Source: Macrotis lagotis (Eukaryota; Chordata; Mammalia; Peramelemorphia; Peramelidae). From it: a stretch of 64,000 nucleotides of DNA. The stretch lies in assembly GCF_037893015.1 (NCBI RefSeq), contig NC_133665.1, positions 19,939,207 through 20,003,206 on the forward strand, given 5' to 3'. Of the stretch, positions 53,564 to 63,539 are shown one piece after another. Positions within the stretch are counted from its first letter, which is position 1; every line of letters starts with the position of its first letter. The notes beneath the pieces were generated by a model that did not search any database, was not told the DNA's origin, and worked only from the letters and a program-made list of their open reading frames with translations. Made by a program: the position numbers and the translations under genes.

Positions 53564-53690
53564 TGGTAGAATTACTGTGATGCAAAACCCCACAATTTCT
53601 AGGGGAAGGTGAGACTGACTAAGCACAGCAAAAAGCACAACTGTGAAGGTAAGGCTATTCTCCAGAACTTCCAAAATGATCCCTAGAGCT
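53564..53690 (-). pseudogene. ABCC6-like exon relic A (TM17-type exon)
   Basis: A 127-base block, the exact length of ABCC1 exon 25, preceded by AG and followed by GT at matching positions on the minus strand. It reads ALGIILEVLENSLTFTVVLF then AVLSQSHLPLEIVGF. By eye, a gap-free comparison with this exon of human ABCC6 (LLGNGLVFAAA, CAVLSKAHLSAGLVGF) gives about 17 of 43 identities, more than with ABCC1. The exon's usual Trp is lost and its end reads LP rather than LQ. I found no other ABCC exon nearby on this strand. The ABCC6 match is from memory. Confidence 0.6.
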
Positions 53691-54968
53691 CTAATCTCAC
53701 CAAAAGTGGGAAGTTCTTGGTTAGTCTTGAGGTAGGTCTTTTTTTTCCCTCCATATACTATCCTCTCACTCATACACAAATTAACCTGGTGAAATCTCGA
53801 AAAAGCCTGCCATATATAATTAGCAGAGATTTTATCTCCTCCAAGGGTGGCAAGTCTGGTAGTTTTGATCCTCTAGTGAAGATATGAAGCAGATGGGTCC
53901 CCTAAAAATTAACATTACCTAATTGTTAAGAAAAGGGTATGATAACCTTGCCTGAATGACAGTCCACTTTTCTTATCCAACTGTAATGTTCCACAACTAC
54001 CAAGACCCCCTTTTTTCTGGTGTCAGTAAAGAAGATCCCCCCCTTCTCTTTAGGGACACTGGTTTTACTGAGGTGTCGTCTGACTTGCTTTGTTAACAGT
54101 TATAAACATCACTGTTAATAGTCTGATCTTGCTTGGAATATGTACCTCAGCCTAACTTTCTTGAATTTACTTGAGATACTCTTTAGCTCCCATAAGAGCA
54201 CAGTAGAGCTGGAAACAATTCTTTGCCCCAAAATCTTCTTAAGAGTTTTTCCCTCAGTAGTGTGTATGTGTAGACCTTCTTCTTCCCCCTTTCCCCAAAC
54301 AACTCAATGACTTACTTTTTCCAGTCAGTCTGAAGATGGAGAAAAGACTGATTAGAGTTAAATACAGTGGTCTCTCAAATCCTCCTACTTGATCAATCCT
54401 AAAAGACTTGTGATGGAAAATGCTATTGGACCCATTAAAGGGATTGACAGGTGGGAGCACACATAGGACTTGAGGAAAAAGCAGGAGAGTGATTGATGAA
54501 TTGGACAAAGGTTGACTCAGGAGGGGAAGTAAAAACAAAACAAAATTTAAAAAAAATTCCACCTCTACTAAGCCCTCCTTGATTCTCCATGTTGGAAATT
54601 CATGGTCAAAGCACTTAGCATCAGATAAAATGTGTTCAAATTCTGTTTTTGCTGTTTGACTTTGTCCTAGCCTCTTCATTTTTCTGGATCTGTTTCCTCA
54701 GTTATGAAATGAAGGGACTTGATCTGAGTGACCTATGAGGTCATCTAGTTCTAATATTGTATCTGCCATCTTAATCCAAGTTCATTTTTTTTTGGTCTCC
54801 CAAGTTACAGACACGGGGTGTGTCATCTGTCAGGCTTAGGTATTTAGAATGCTTGTAGTCCTTTTGGAATGTCCTTGTGATTCTCATATCTTTCAGAACA
54901 CTTTCAGGACAGGCTTGAACTATCTGTCCACATTTGGCTACCTGAGAGGGAAGAGATACTCTGACTAC

Positions 54969-55083
54969 CTGCAATATAGAAACCTACAATCCCCAAGCTG
55001 AGGTGAATCTACCTAAACAGAGCAAAAGACACAACTATGAAAACAAATTAGTTCCCCCTCTCAGAATGATTTCTAGTCACAGG
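54969..55083 (-). pseudogene. ABCC6-like exon relic B
   Basis: Aligns base by base with relic A (shared AGTTGTG.CTTTTGCT and CTCACCT regions) and beyond into flanking intron-like DNA. It ends in the expected TTGCAG|GT (residues LQ) but contains stops and a gap. A SINE begins right at its upstream edge (55085). Confidence 0.55.
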
Positions 55084-55300
55084 TAGGTGGCTCAATGATC
55101 CAACTGGGGTCAGAAAGAACAGGGTTCAGAGGCAACCTTAGATACATATTAGCTATTTGGCCTTGGGGAAAATCACTTAACCCTGTGTTCCTTAGTTTCC
55201 TAATCTGTAAAATGAGCTGGAGAAGGAAATGGCAAACCACTCCAGTTTCTTCACCAAGAAAACCTCAAATGGGGCTAGTAAGAGTTGGACAGACTGAAAA
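55083..55300 (+). mobile_element. Long tRNA SINE with RTE-like tail (family B)
   Basis: GGTAGGTGGCTCAATGATCC to AAACCTCAAATGGGGCTAGT and GACTGAAAAACAAA. Its head abuts ABCC6-like relic B. Confidence 0.82.
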
Positions 55301-55654
55301 ACAAAAATTTGACCCAAGGCAAGTCATATAGCTTCTGTCTGCCCAGAATCTTCATTAATAAAATGGAAATAATAATGACATATACTTCCCAATACTATTG
55401 TAAGGATAAAAAGAGATAGTTGTAAAGAGTTTTGCAAAGGTATATGATTATTATTTTGGCTTTGAACGAGTGAGTCGAAATTTAAGAAAAAGTGAACTGC
55501 AAGTTGGAACTAATTACAACTTTACAGAGAGATGGGGAGTGGGTTTCAGAGAAAACTAAATTTTAAGGTTTGGGCACCAAGGTCAACTTCAGATTGATTA
55601 GAAAAGGGGATCAAATCCACTGCCCATGAGAGTATTTAGAAACTAGCTGGAGAG

Positions 55655-56785
55655 AGAAAACCACTGTAACCAAGATCAAAAGAAATGTAGCAAACTGGGA
55701 AACAATCTTTACAACTAATGATTCTGACAAAGGACTCATTTCTAAAATATACAGAGAACTGAGTCATATTTTTAAAACAAAAAGCCATTCTACAATTGAC
55801 AAATGGTCAAAGGATATGCAAAGGCAATTTACAGATGAGGAGATCAAAGCAATCCATAGCCATATGAAAAATTGCTCTAAATCATTAATTATTAGAGAAA
55901 TGCAAATTAAAGCTTCTCCCAGGTACCACCTCACACCTCTCAGACTGGCCAATAGGACCAGAAAGGATAATGATCATTGTTGGAAGGGTTGTGGGAAATC
56001 TGGGACACTGTTACACTGTTGATGGAGCTGTGAACTCATCCAACCTTTCTGGAGAGCTATTTGGAACTATGCCCAAAGGGCAACAAAAATGTGCATAACC
56101 TTTGACTCAGCAATACCACTACTGGGTCTATACCCTGAAGAGATGATGAAAAAGGGTAAAAAGATTACTTGTACAAAAATATTTATAGCAGCCCTGTTTG
56201 TGGTGGCAAAGAATTGGAAATCCAGTAAATGTCCTTCAATTGGGGAATGGCTTAGCAAGCTGTGGTATATGTATGTCATGGAACACTATTGTTCTATTAG
56301 AAACCAGGAGGGACAGGATTTCAGGGAAGCCTGGAGGGATTTGCATGAACTGATGCTGAGTGAGATGAGCAGAACCAGGAAAAACACTGTACACCCTAAC
56401 AGCAACATGGGGTGATGATCAACCTTGAAGGACTCGCTCATTCCATCAGTGCAACAATCAGGGACAATTTTGGGCTGTCTGCAATGAAGAATACCATCTG
56501 TATCCAGAGAAAGAACTGTGGAGTTTGAATAAAGACCAAGGACTATTCCCTTTAATTTAGAAAAAAACAGATATCTTATTGTCTGATCTTGTTACTTCTT
56601 AGACTTCTCTTCTTTAAGGATATGATTTCTCTCTCATCACACCCAATTTGGATTAAGGTACAACATGGAAACAAAGTAAAGACTGACAGAGTGCTTTCCG
56701 TTGCGGGGTTGGGGGAGGGAAGTATGATTGGGGGGAAAATTGTAAAACTCAAATAATATCTTTAATAAAAATAAATTAAAAAAAA
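55655..56785 (+). mobile_element. 5'-truncated L1 (ORF2 C-terminus and 3' end)
   Basis: Pieces of the L1 ORF2 C-terminal region are readable: CWKGCGKSGTLLHC, SAIPLLGLYPEE, TKIFIAALFVVAKNWKSSKC and LWYMYVMEHYCSIRNQ. The 3' end is TAATAAAAATAAATT plus an A tail. Target duplication AGAAAC(T/G)AGCTGGAGAG lies at 55638-55654 and 56786-56802. The frame is broken. The insertion ends about 125 bases before the minisatellite. Confidence 0.92.
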
Positions 56786-56927
56786 AGAAACGAGCTGGAG
56801 AGAAAAAGGGAAGGGAGAAAAGTCTGAGAGGAGGGGCGGGTGGGGCTGAGAGAGGGGCGGGGTGAGAATGAAGTGGACCTGAGGGGGTGGGGAGCGATGT
56901 AGACTGGGTAGAAGCCACTCTGAACCA

Positions 56928-57296
56928 GAGGAGAGGGCGGAGCTAGAGGAGGGGCGTGTCCGGAGGAAGAGCCGAGCACGAGGAGGCGGGGTGAGAGGAG
57001 AGGAGGGCGGGGCTAGAGGAGGGGCGTGTCCGGAGGAAGAGCCGAGCACGAGGAGGCGGGGTGAGAGGAGAGGAGGGCGGGGCTAGAGGAGGGGCGTGTC
57101 CGGAGGAAGAGCCGAGCACGAGGAGGCGGGGTGAGAGGAGAGGAGGGCGGGGCTAGAGGAGGGGGCGTGTCCGGAGGAAGAGCCGAGCACGAGGAGGCGG
57201 AGTGAGAGGAGAGGAGGGCGGAGCTAGAGGAGGGGGCGTGTCCGGAGGAAGAGCCGAGCACGAGGAGGCGGGCTGAGAGGAGAGGAGGGCGGGGCT
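56928..57296. repeat. 70-71 bp GC-box minisatellite, about 5 copies
   Basis: The string AGGAGGGCGG recurs at 57001, 57071, 57141, 57212 and 57283, with a slightly divergent first unit near 56930. Units are 70 or 71 bases and almost identical. Each holds a GC box (GGGCGGGGC or GGGCGGAGC), GAGGGGCGTG and GAGGAGGCGGG. The array sits directly before the SMC2 promoter and just after an L1 insertion. Confidence 0.95.
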
Positions 57297-57800
57297 CCCA
57301 CTTCAGTGCGTTGGAAGGCGGGACCAGAGGATAGAAAAGATGGGGAAGCTTGAGGGAGAGGCGAGCGGCAGGCCCGATGCAGAGGACTCGGGCTGCCCGC
57401 CGGCCTGCCTGTTTCTATCGCTCACCAAGTCTCGCCTTTCCGGTGACTTCTCTCCAGACTTTCCTCATTCTAGGAGCATTCCAATACCGAATACCTTTTC
57501 TGTTTCCCTACTGTCCAGATTGCGAAGAAAACATGACTCCTGTTCTTCAGGCGGAAGCTCGGGAGCCTCGGGGCAGCGCGGGGCCTTCGCCATGGGGGCC
57601 TCGGCCAGCGCCAAAATTCAAAAGCAACGGTAGGCGCGGCCTTCGGGCCGGCGGGAATCTGAGCTCGGCCGCCCGCCTTGGGGCCTTCTTGGGTCTCCCG
57701 AGTTAGACCGCTTCCCCCGGGGTCGGTTCTGCCCTTCCAGCTCTCCTCGCCACGCGCTGCCAGGTACCGCAGGCCCGGGGAGGGGCGGCCTGGCCGGGAT
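57270..57800 (+). promoter_or_regulatory. SMC2: SMC2 CpG-rich promoter and probable noncoding first exon
   Basis: The only long CpG-rich stretch in the window, with GC boxes (GGGCGGGGC near 57286) and no clear TATA box. It lies just upstream of the SMC2 start exon. A noncoding first exon is likely. Its donor could be GCAACG|GTAGGC at 57629/57630 or GCCAG|GTACCG at 57763/57764; neither can be proved from sequence alone. Reading frames here are open only because the region is GC-rich and are not called. Confidence 0.6.
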
Positions 57801-58211
57801 GGAGGTTGGGCCCCCTGTGTGGATGTGAGCGCGGGGGGTGGGGTCGGGTGTGCGGACCTGAGTGGGGCTGGGAGAGGGGGTGTGTGGCTGGATGTCAGGA
57901 GATGGAGGCCGAGAGGGGGTCTGTATGTCTGTCTGTGTGTCTGTGTCTCGTCTGTGTGTGTGCGTGATCACAGAAGAGGAGAGTGCGCGCGTGCGGGCTA
58001 GATGTCCGGCGTACAGGTGTGCTTGCAGACAGATGCGGAAACTCAGGATAGCCGAGAAGGTGTTGTAGAGCTTAGGGACTCGGCACGGGCCCTGTGAGTA
58101 CACAGCATTGGAGAGAGAATGAGTAGGTGTTGGCAGATAGCTATGTGAGGGATTGAGCGCACGTTTTGTTGATGGTAAATGTAATTGGGTTGGACTGGGT
58201 GGGTTTAGTTT

Positions 58212-58342
58212 GTTTTGTTTTTTTGCAAGGCAATGGGTTAAGTGGCTTGCCCAAGGCCACACAGCTAGGTAATTATTAAGTGTCTGATACCGAATTTGAA
58301 CTCAGGTCCTCCTGACTCCAGGGCCGGTGCTTTATCCATTAC
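58212..58342 (-). mobile_element. Short tRNA SINE (family A), head truncated
   Basis: Antisense in SMC2 intron 1; stops at TTTATCCATTAC before the usual head. Confidence 0.85.
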
Positions 58343-58819
58343 AGGTTCATTTTCTTTTAAAGGATAGCTTACCCCCTTTGCTGATTAAGCTGGAAAGAGA
58401 CAATAAAAGATTGTCTTAGATCTTAGTCCAAATTTAGGTTTGACAGGCGAGGTGATTGAGACCCAGAGAGGGGGAAATGTTTTGGTCATGGCTAAAAAGC
58501 AAAAAGATAACAGAATCAAGATCCTAAACTTTCTGTTTCACCTAGGCCCTGTGCTCTTTACAGTAATTTTTCTTGAATAAAGAGGTATTTTGGAGGGCAC
58601 TTAGATTTGGAATCAAAACTCGATTTACAATTCTGTACCAAAGAAAAGGAACAGCTGAGTAGATTAAATTTGGACTCTCAAAATTAATAGAAGCTGATAT
58701 TAGGCCTTTAGATCATTTGGTGTTTTCCTTGTGTGATGACAACAACATTTTAAGCTTTAGAATTTTACTTTTTTTCTTGACTTATTTACTTTTTTTTTGT
58801 TTCTGTTTTTGATCCACAG

Positions 58820-59055
58820 AACTGACTGGTGACCCAGTTGGTCTTTCCAGAAGATCACTGCTCTCTTTCAAGACAGTACTGAAAAAAATGCATATCAAGT
58901 CCATTATTCTTGAGGGATTTAAATCCTATGCCCAAAGGACAGAAGTCAATGGCTTTGATCCCCTATTTAATGCCATCACAGGCTTAAATGGTAGTGGTAA
59001 ATCTAACATATTGGATTCCATCTGCTTCTTGCTGGGTATCTCCAACCTATCTCAG
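58820..59055 (+). CDS. SMC2: SMC2 exon with start codon
   Basis: Acceptor TTTGATCCACAG at 58819. A short untranslated part precedes ATG at 58888, then 56 codons to AATCTATCTCAG-type end NLSQ|GTAAAC. The start is fixed by exact agreement with the known SMC2 N-terminus MHIKS. Contains Walker A. Confidence 0.96.
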
Positions 59056-61482
59056 GTAAACTCAGAGTTTGAGGGATAATCAAATTTGGGTTGTTACATG
59101 TCATGCTATCACTGCCTCCATCCCTTTTTGTGAATTTTTTTCAATATTCCATTTGCATATTTTTTTTCTTAAAAACCTTGTCTTTGACAGGAGGTGTGAT
59201 TGCCTCTAAACCTGGTTGAATATGGTTTATTATTCTTGAAGTCAGGAAGATGTGAGTTCTAATTTTGCTTCACATACTATGTGACTGTGGGCAAGACATG
59301 AGCTCTGATCCTTAACTTTCTCATACTGTAAAATACAGAATGTGTTTCTGAGCTGTTATGAGGATCAGTTTATATTATACATGTAAAAGTGCTTTGAAAA
59401 CTAGCCTTCTAATTGGTCTCCATGCCTCAAAGTTTTTACTTTCTCAAATATATCCTCCTCCTAGCCAGAATGATGATCTTCCTTAAGTACAAATCTCCCT
59501 ACTCATTTGTTTCCATAGCTTTTTGTTCCTTCTGGGATCAAATATGAGGTCTACCTTTTGCTTTTAAAGTCCTTCAAAACCATTTCCCAACCTCCCTTTT
59601 TAGCCTTATTAGACAATCTTAGCTACTTGATGCACTATAGTCCAATCAAACTGGCTTTCTTGTTCTTTCTTACACTTGACAATCTATCTCCTGCCCTTGA
59701 GTCTTTGCACTAGTTGTTCTTTATCCTTGAACTGTACTTATCTCACTTCCTTTAAGCTTTTCTGATACCTTGGCTACTATGTTTCCCTAATCCCTTAATA
59801 TTTACCTTGTATTTTTTGTATCTATATTTATTGTGTATATGTCTCTGTCAGTACAGCATAAGCTGCTTTAGGGTAGTGATTTTTATTTTTTGTCTTAGTA
59901 TCCCTCGTACTTAGCTTATTATCTGGAATATAGTAGATACTCATTAAATGTATTGATTATTGTTATTAATATTTTCCACATCTTTCATCTTTCTTTGATA
60001 AGTAGAGCTATTTACATGGAGCCAGTCCTGGGACAAGTTGATAACCTATTATTATTCTTTATGGTTAATGTTCTATGAACTGTTGAACAGGTAGATAAAA
60101 TAACTTCTCTTTTAATTATCAATATTTGTATTTGTAGTTAATTCACAGTATATAGGTAGGTTTTCCTTTTGGAATTGAAATCTGACTTTTGTTTTCCACA
60201 AATCCAATGAGATCTTTGTACTTTTTTGCCTTTTATTTTAGGTTCGTGCCTCCAATTTGCAAGATTTAGTATATAAAAATGGGCAAGCTGGGATTACTAA
60301 AGCTACAGTGTCAATTACTTTTGATAATTCTGACAAAAAACAGAGCCCTTTGGGATTTGAGGCCCATGATGAAATTACAGTTACAAGACAGGTGAGTCTT
60401 TATTATAATTCTCTATATATATCTAAAGACTTTTATATCTTCCCAAGTAAAATTCAAGAGTAATACTGTTATAGCTGTGGAGGCAAAAAATCCTTTTTGT
60501 ACAAAATTATCAGTAATAAGAGTAAATGCTTAAATTGTTGTACTTCTTTGTGAAGAAGTTTCAGTTAAAATGTAATTCAGTCAAGTCATCTCAGTCAGGT
60601 CATAACTTAGTTAAATGTCTGGTATCTTTCCCTTGTATTTAGAATACACTGAAGAGGGCAAGGGTCCTGGCCAGCTTAAGAGTATTAGAGTATTAGACAC
60701 TTGTTGGGATACAGGCAGTGCTCAGGGAGATGAGAAGGAAGCTAAGAAAGGAGGAATATTTTTTTCCTTTTGCAAAGCAACAGGCTTAAGTGACTTGCCC
60801 AAGGTCACACAACTAGGTAATTATTATTAAGTGTCTGAGGCCCAATTTGAACTCAGGTCCTCCTGATTCCAGGGCTGGTGCTCTATCCATTATGCCACCT
60901 AGCTGCCCTAATGGAGAAACATTTTGAAGAAATAGTCGGGACAAAATATAAACAATAGACTTAAAATTTTTGAATTGAGGACTTTTAGAGCAGGAAGAAA
61001 CATTAAAGGTCATCTGTTCCAGATATGGGGTCTTCCAGTCTTCTTTTCATTATACTGTAATGCCTGCCCAACTTTGTCTAGTCTTGACCCTCTTGCCCTT
61101 CAGTTATGTGTGGACAGGCAGAAATTGCACTGAGATTTTTCTCTCTTATAGCTACAGATATTTGCCTCACCTTGGGTTATTGACTTGGGAATCATGGTTT
61201 AGTCTTTGTTGATTAGCTTTGTTACCTTGGGTAATTCACTTCCTTTGAATTTTGGTTTATTTAGCACCACAACTGATGTCTTGAATTAAATGATTTCTAA
61301 ACTCTCAACTGGTTCTGAAAGTGAATACTTTCATAACTGTGCTTCTATTTTATTTTCAGGTGGTTATTGGTGGCCGAAATAGATATTTAATCAATGGTGT
61401 GAATGCAAATAACACCAGAGTTCAAGATCTCTTCTGTTCTGTTGGACTTAATGTTAACAACCCTCACTTTCTCATTATGCAG
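58888..61482 (+). CDS. SMC2: SMC2 (condensin subunit), first three coding exons
   Basis: Condensin core ATPase for mitotic chromosome compaction, in the nucleus and on chromosomes. Coding parts are 58888-59055, 60242-60391 and 61360-61482, joining in phase 0 with GT-AG introns to give 147 residues nearly identical to human SMC2. The N-terminus is [20 protein letters not shown], with Walker [10 protein letters not shown] at residues 32-40. The third exon ends on the Q-loop (HFLIMQ). The next expected residues (GRITKVLNMKPPE) are not seen before 64,000, so the hinge, coiled coils and C-terminal head lie outside the window. Confidence 0.97.
59238..59402 (+). mobile_element. MIR-like SINE
   Basis: TCAGGAAGATGTGAGTTCTA, GTGACTGTGGGCAAGACATG, GAGCTGTTATGAGGATCAGT. 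Confidence 0.65.
59405..59965 (+). mobile_element. L2 LINE 3' end
   Basis: Typical L2 tail order: GTCCTTCAAAACCATTTCCC, CTTTAGGGTAGTGATTTTTA, and AGTAGATACTCATTAAATGT at the end. In SMC2 between the first two coding exons. Confidence 0.8.
60242..60391 (+). CDS. SMC2: SMC2 second coding exon
   Basis: 50 codons: [39 protein letters not shown] and [15 protein letters not shown]. This is the ATPase head. Acceptor TTTTATTTTAG. Confidence 0.97.
60755..60908 (-). mobile_element. Short tRNA SINE (family A)
   Basis: Antisense, complete, between SMC2 coding exons two and three. Confidence 0.9.
61360..61482 (+). CDS. SMC2: SMC2 third coding exon (to the Q-loop)
   Basis: 41 codons: [37 protein letters not shown] and LIMQ|GTATCT. 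The closing Gln is the Q-loop residue that contacts Mg-ATP in SMC heads. The downstream intron runs past the window end. Confidence 0.97.
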
Positions 61483-61959
61483 GTATCTATGATTTTTATA
61501 TTTGTTGATGTTATATATGGATTATCATGAATTAATATATGATGTTAGTGTTGGCTTTCCTTTTGAATCTTCAACATTAGTACTCATTTTACCTGATTAC
61601 CTAGTTTCCCCCCCTTTATTTGGTGAAGTAAGATCATTTATCCAATTATAAGTTTTCATTTAGAACATAAGCTAATTCTTTATATTGTAAGAGCTTCTAG
61701 ATGAAGATGGCATTTATTGGTACCCGATATATCCTCCCTTTCTACTACTAGATAGAATGATTGAGTTTTGAGCATGCCTGATATTGTATCTTGGCACATT
61801 TAGATGTTTCTTAAAAGTGTAAAATTATTCCTTACTAATATCTTGATTAATTGAGGTGTTGCTGATAATAGCAATAAGTTTCTAAGCTATTTATAGGTTA
61901 ATTTACAGTTTTCCATAAGTCTCTTTTTAGTGTTTTTTGGTCAAGAATTATACTTATGA

Positions 61960-62640
61960 AAAATAATTATCATTGCAAAGTTTATGTTTATATACATATA
62001 TGTAAATATAATTTTTTACATTGCCAATGTTTTCCAATGTATCCTCCACTTCCCAGAGAGCCATCCTTTATAACCAATAATAAGTTTTTTAAAAAAAATT
62101 TATATATTTAAGGCAGTGGGGTTAAGTGGCTTGCCCAAGGTCACACAGCTAGCAATTATTAAGTGTCTGAGACCGGATTTGAACTCAGGTCCTCCTGACT
62201 CCAGGGCTGGTGCTGTATCCACTGTGCCACCTAGCTGTACCAATATAACAGTTTTAAAAAAATCCAATTGAACCAAATTTACCAGAATCATAAAAAATCT
62301 TTTGACATTTGAAATATTCTTTAACTATAGTTCCACATCTCTGCACAGAATGGGGAGAAGCCTTCTTATATCTTTTCTTTGACGCCAACTTTACATTTGA
62401 CATAAATTGTTCTCCTCATTTGTTTACTTCATTTTGCATCAGTTTGTATAAGTGTTCCATACTTCTCTAACTCATCCTGTTCAGTTGTCATGTATCATAC
62501 CTTGTTTAGCTATTCCTCAGTTGCTAGTCATCTAGTTTGTTTCCATTTCTTTATTTCTTCCAAAAATATTGCTCTTAATATTTTGGTGTAGATGGATCTT
62601 TCTGTTTGTCTTTGATTTTCTTTGGGTATATGCCTAACTG
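61960..62640 (-). mobile_element. Old L1 3' region, antisense, split by a SINE (SMC2 intron)
   Basis: Typical antisense L1 3' text (TTGCATCAGTTTGTATAAGT, GTTTAGCTATTCCTCAGTTG). Interrupted by the SINE at 62085-62240. Confidence 0.6.
62085..62241 (-). mobile_element. Short tRNA SINE (family A)
   Basis: Antisense, inserted within old L1 sequence in SMC2. Confidence 0.9.
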
Positions 62641-63334
62641 TTGAACATTTCTGTTACAGTAATCACTTTGGAAACTGATTTAAACTTATCACTATAGAAT
62701 ATAACTAGATATGGGGCAAGTACCTGGGTTGCTAAAAATATTTAAGGAATTACTAATACAAAGCAGTTTTGCCCATAAAACAATCTTATAGTCTTATTTC
62801 TGGGGACAGAGCTAGAGCAAAGTTCAAATATACTTTAAAAAAATGTTCTCAGTTTTACAGACACTGTAGAAACATTTTCTTTCAATAAAAATAAAATTTG
62901 TATTTAAAGGAGAGGTAGAAAATATACAGCCACCCATGGCCTCAACTCTCACCACAAACAAGCACAGGCAGTAATTATGCATACATAGCAATCCATTCCA
63001 GATAAAGGTCCTGTAAGTAAATATGAACTTGACAGCCTCCTTCTCTGGAAGTCTTTGGTGCCCATATGGGCTCAAAGATTTAGCTCTTCCTAAGTCCCTT
63101 TAACAAAGGTGATTTGCATCAAACTGAGAGGAGCATAAATCATTGCTATGATACCTGATCTTCCCTACATGTTAGTGCTTTTGAACACAATCTCATTTGA
63201 ATTTTATAATGACACCATTCTATCCATTTTGTATATGGGAAAATTTCAACTCATGGATGTTAAATGCCTTATTTAACCAAGATCACAAAGCTAGTAATCA
63301 GGCAGAGCTAGCACTAGAATTCAGTAGGTCATTT

Positions 63335-63481
63335 ATCTTTTTTTTTTGTAAGGCAGTGGGTTTAAGTGACTTGTCCAAGGTCACACAGCTAGGTAATTTT
63401 TAAGTGTCTGAGGTTGGATTTGAACTCAGGACCTCTTGACTCCCAAGCCGGCTCTCTGTCCACTGTGCCACCTAGCTGCCC
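63335..63481 (-). mobile_element. Short tRNA SINE (family A)
   Basis: Antisense in SMC2; moderately diverged. Confidence 0.88.
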
Positions 63482-63539
63482 TGTTCCTTTATCTTTGACC
63501 TATTATCAATTTTATTTGGTGTTTGGTTATTTGATAGTT

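Larger units (their letters stand above)
53300..55083 (-). repeat. Tandem duplication carrying the two ABCC6-like exon relics
   Basis: Blocks about 53300-53700 and 54600-55083 share, in the same order, a MIR-like segment (AAATGAAGGGACT at 53408 and 54709), a short spacer and the exon relic. Similarity continues past the exon border, so genomic DNA rather than mRNA was duplicated. Divergence looks high by eye, so the event is old. Confidence 0.5.

Noticed and set aside
54254-54679. 141-codon minus-strand frame between the ABCC6-like relics
   Set aside because: It crosses a MIR piece and an L1 3' fragment and shows no ABCC motif.
56637-57261. Repetitive Pro/Ser-rich minus-strand frames
   Set aside because: They translate the minisatellite itself.
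56928-57296. Regular 70-base units that might look like a CRISPR array
   Set aside because: Units are contiguous with no unique spacers, and the context is a vertebrate CpG-rich promoter.
57340-58262. Several overlapping open frames on both strands near the SMC2 promoter (up to 214 codons)
   Set aside because: Low-complexity GC-rich translations open in several frames at once, with no domain. They reflect CpG-island composition.
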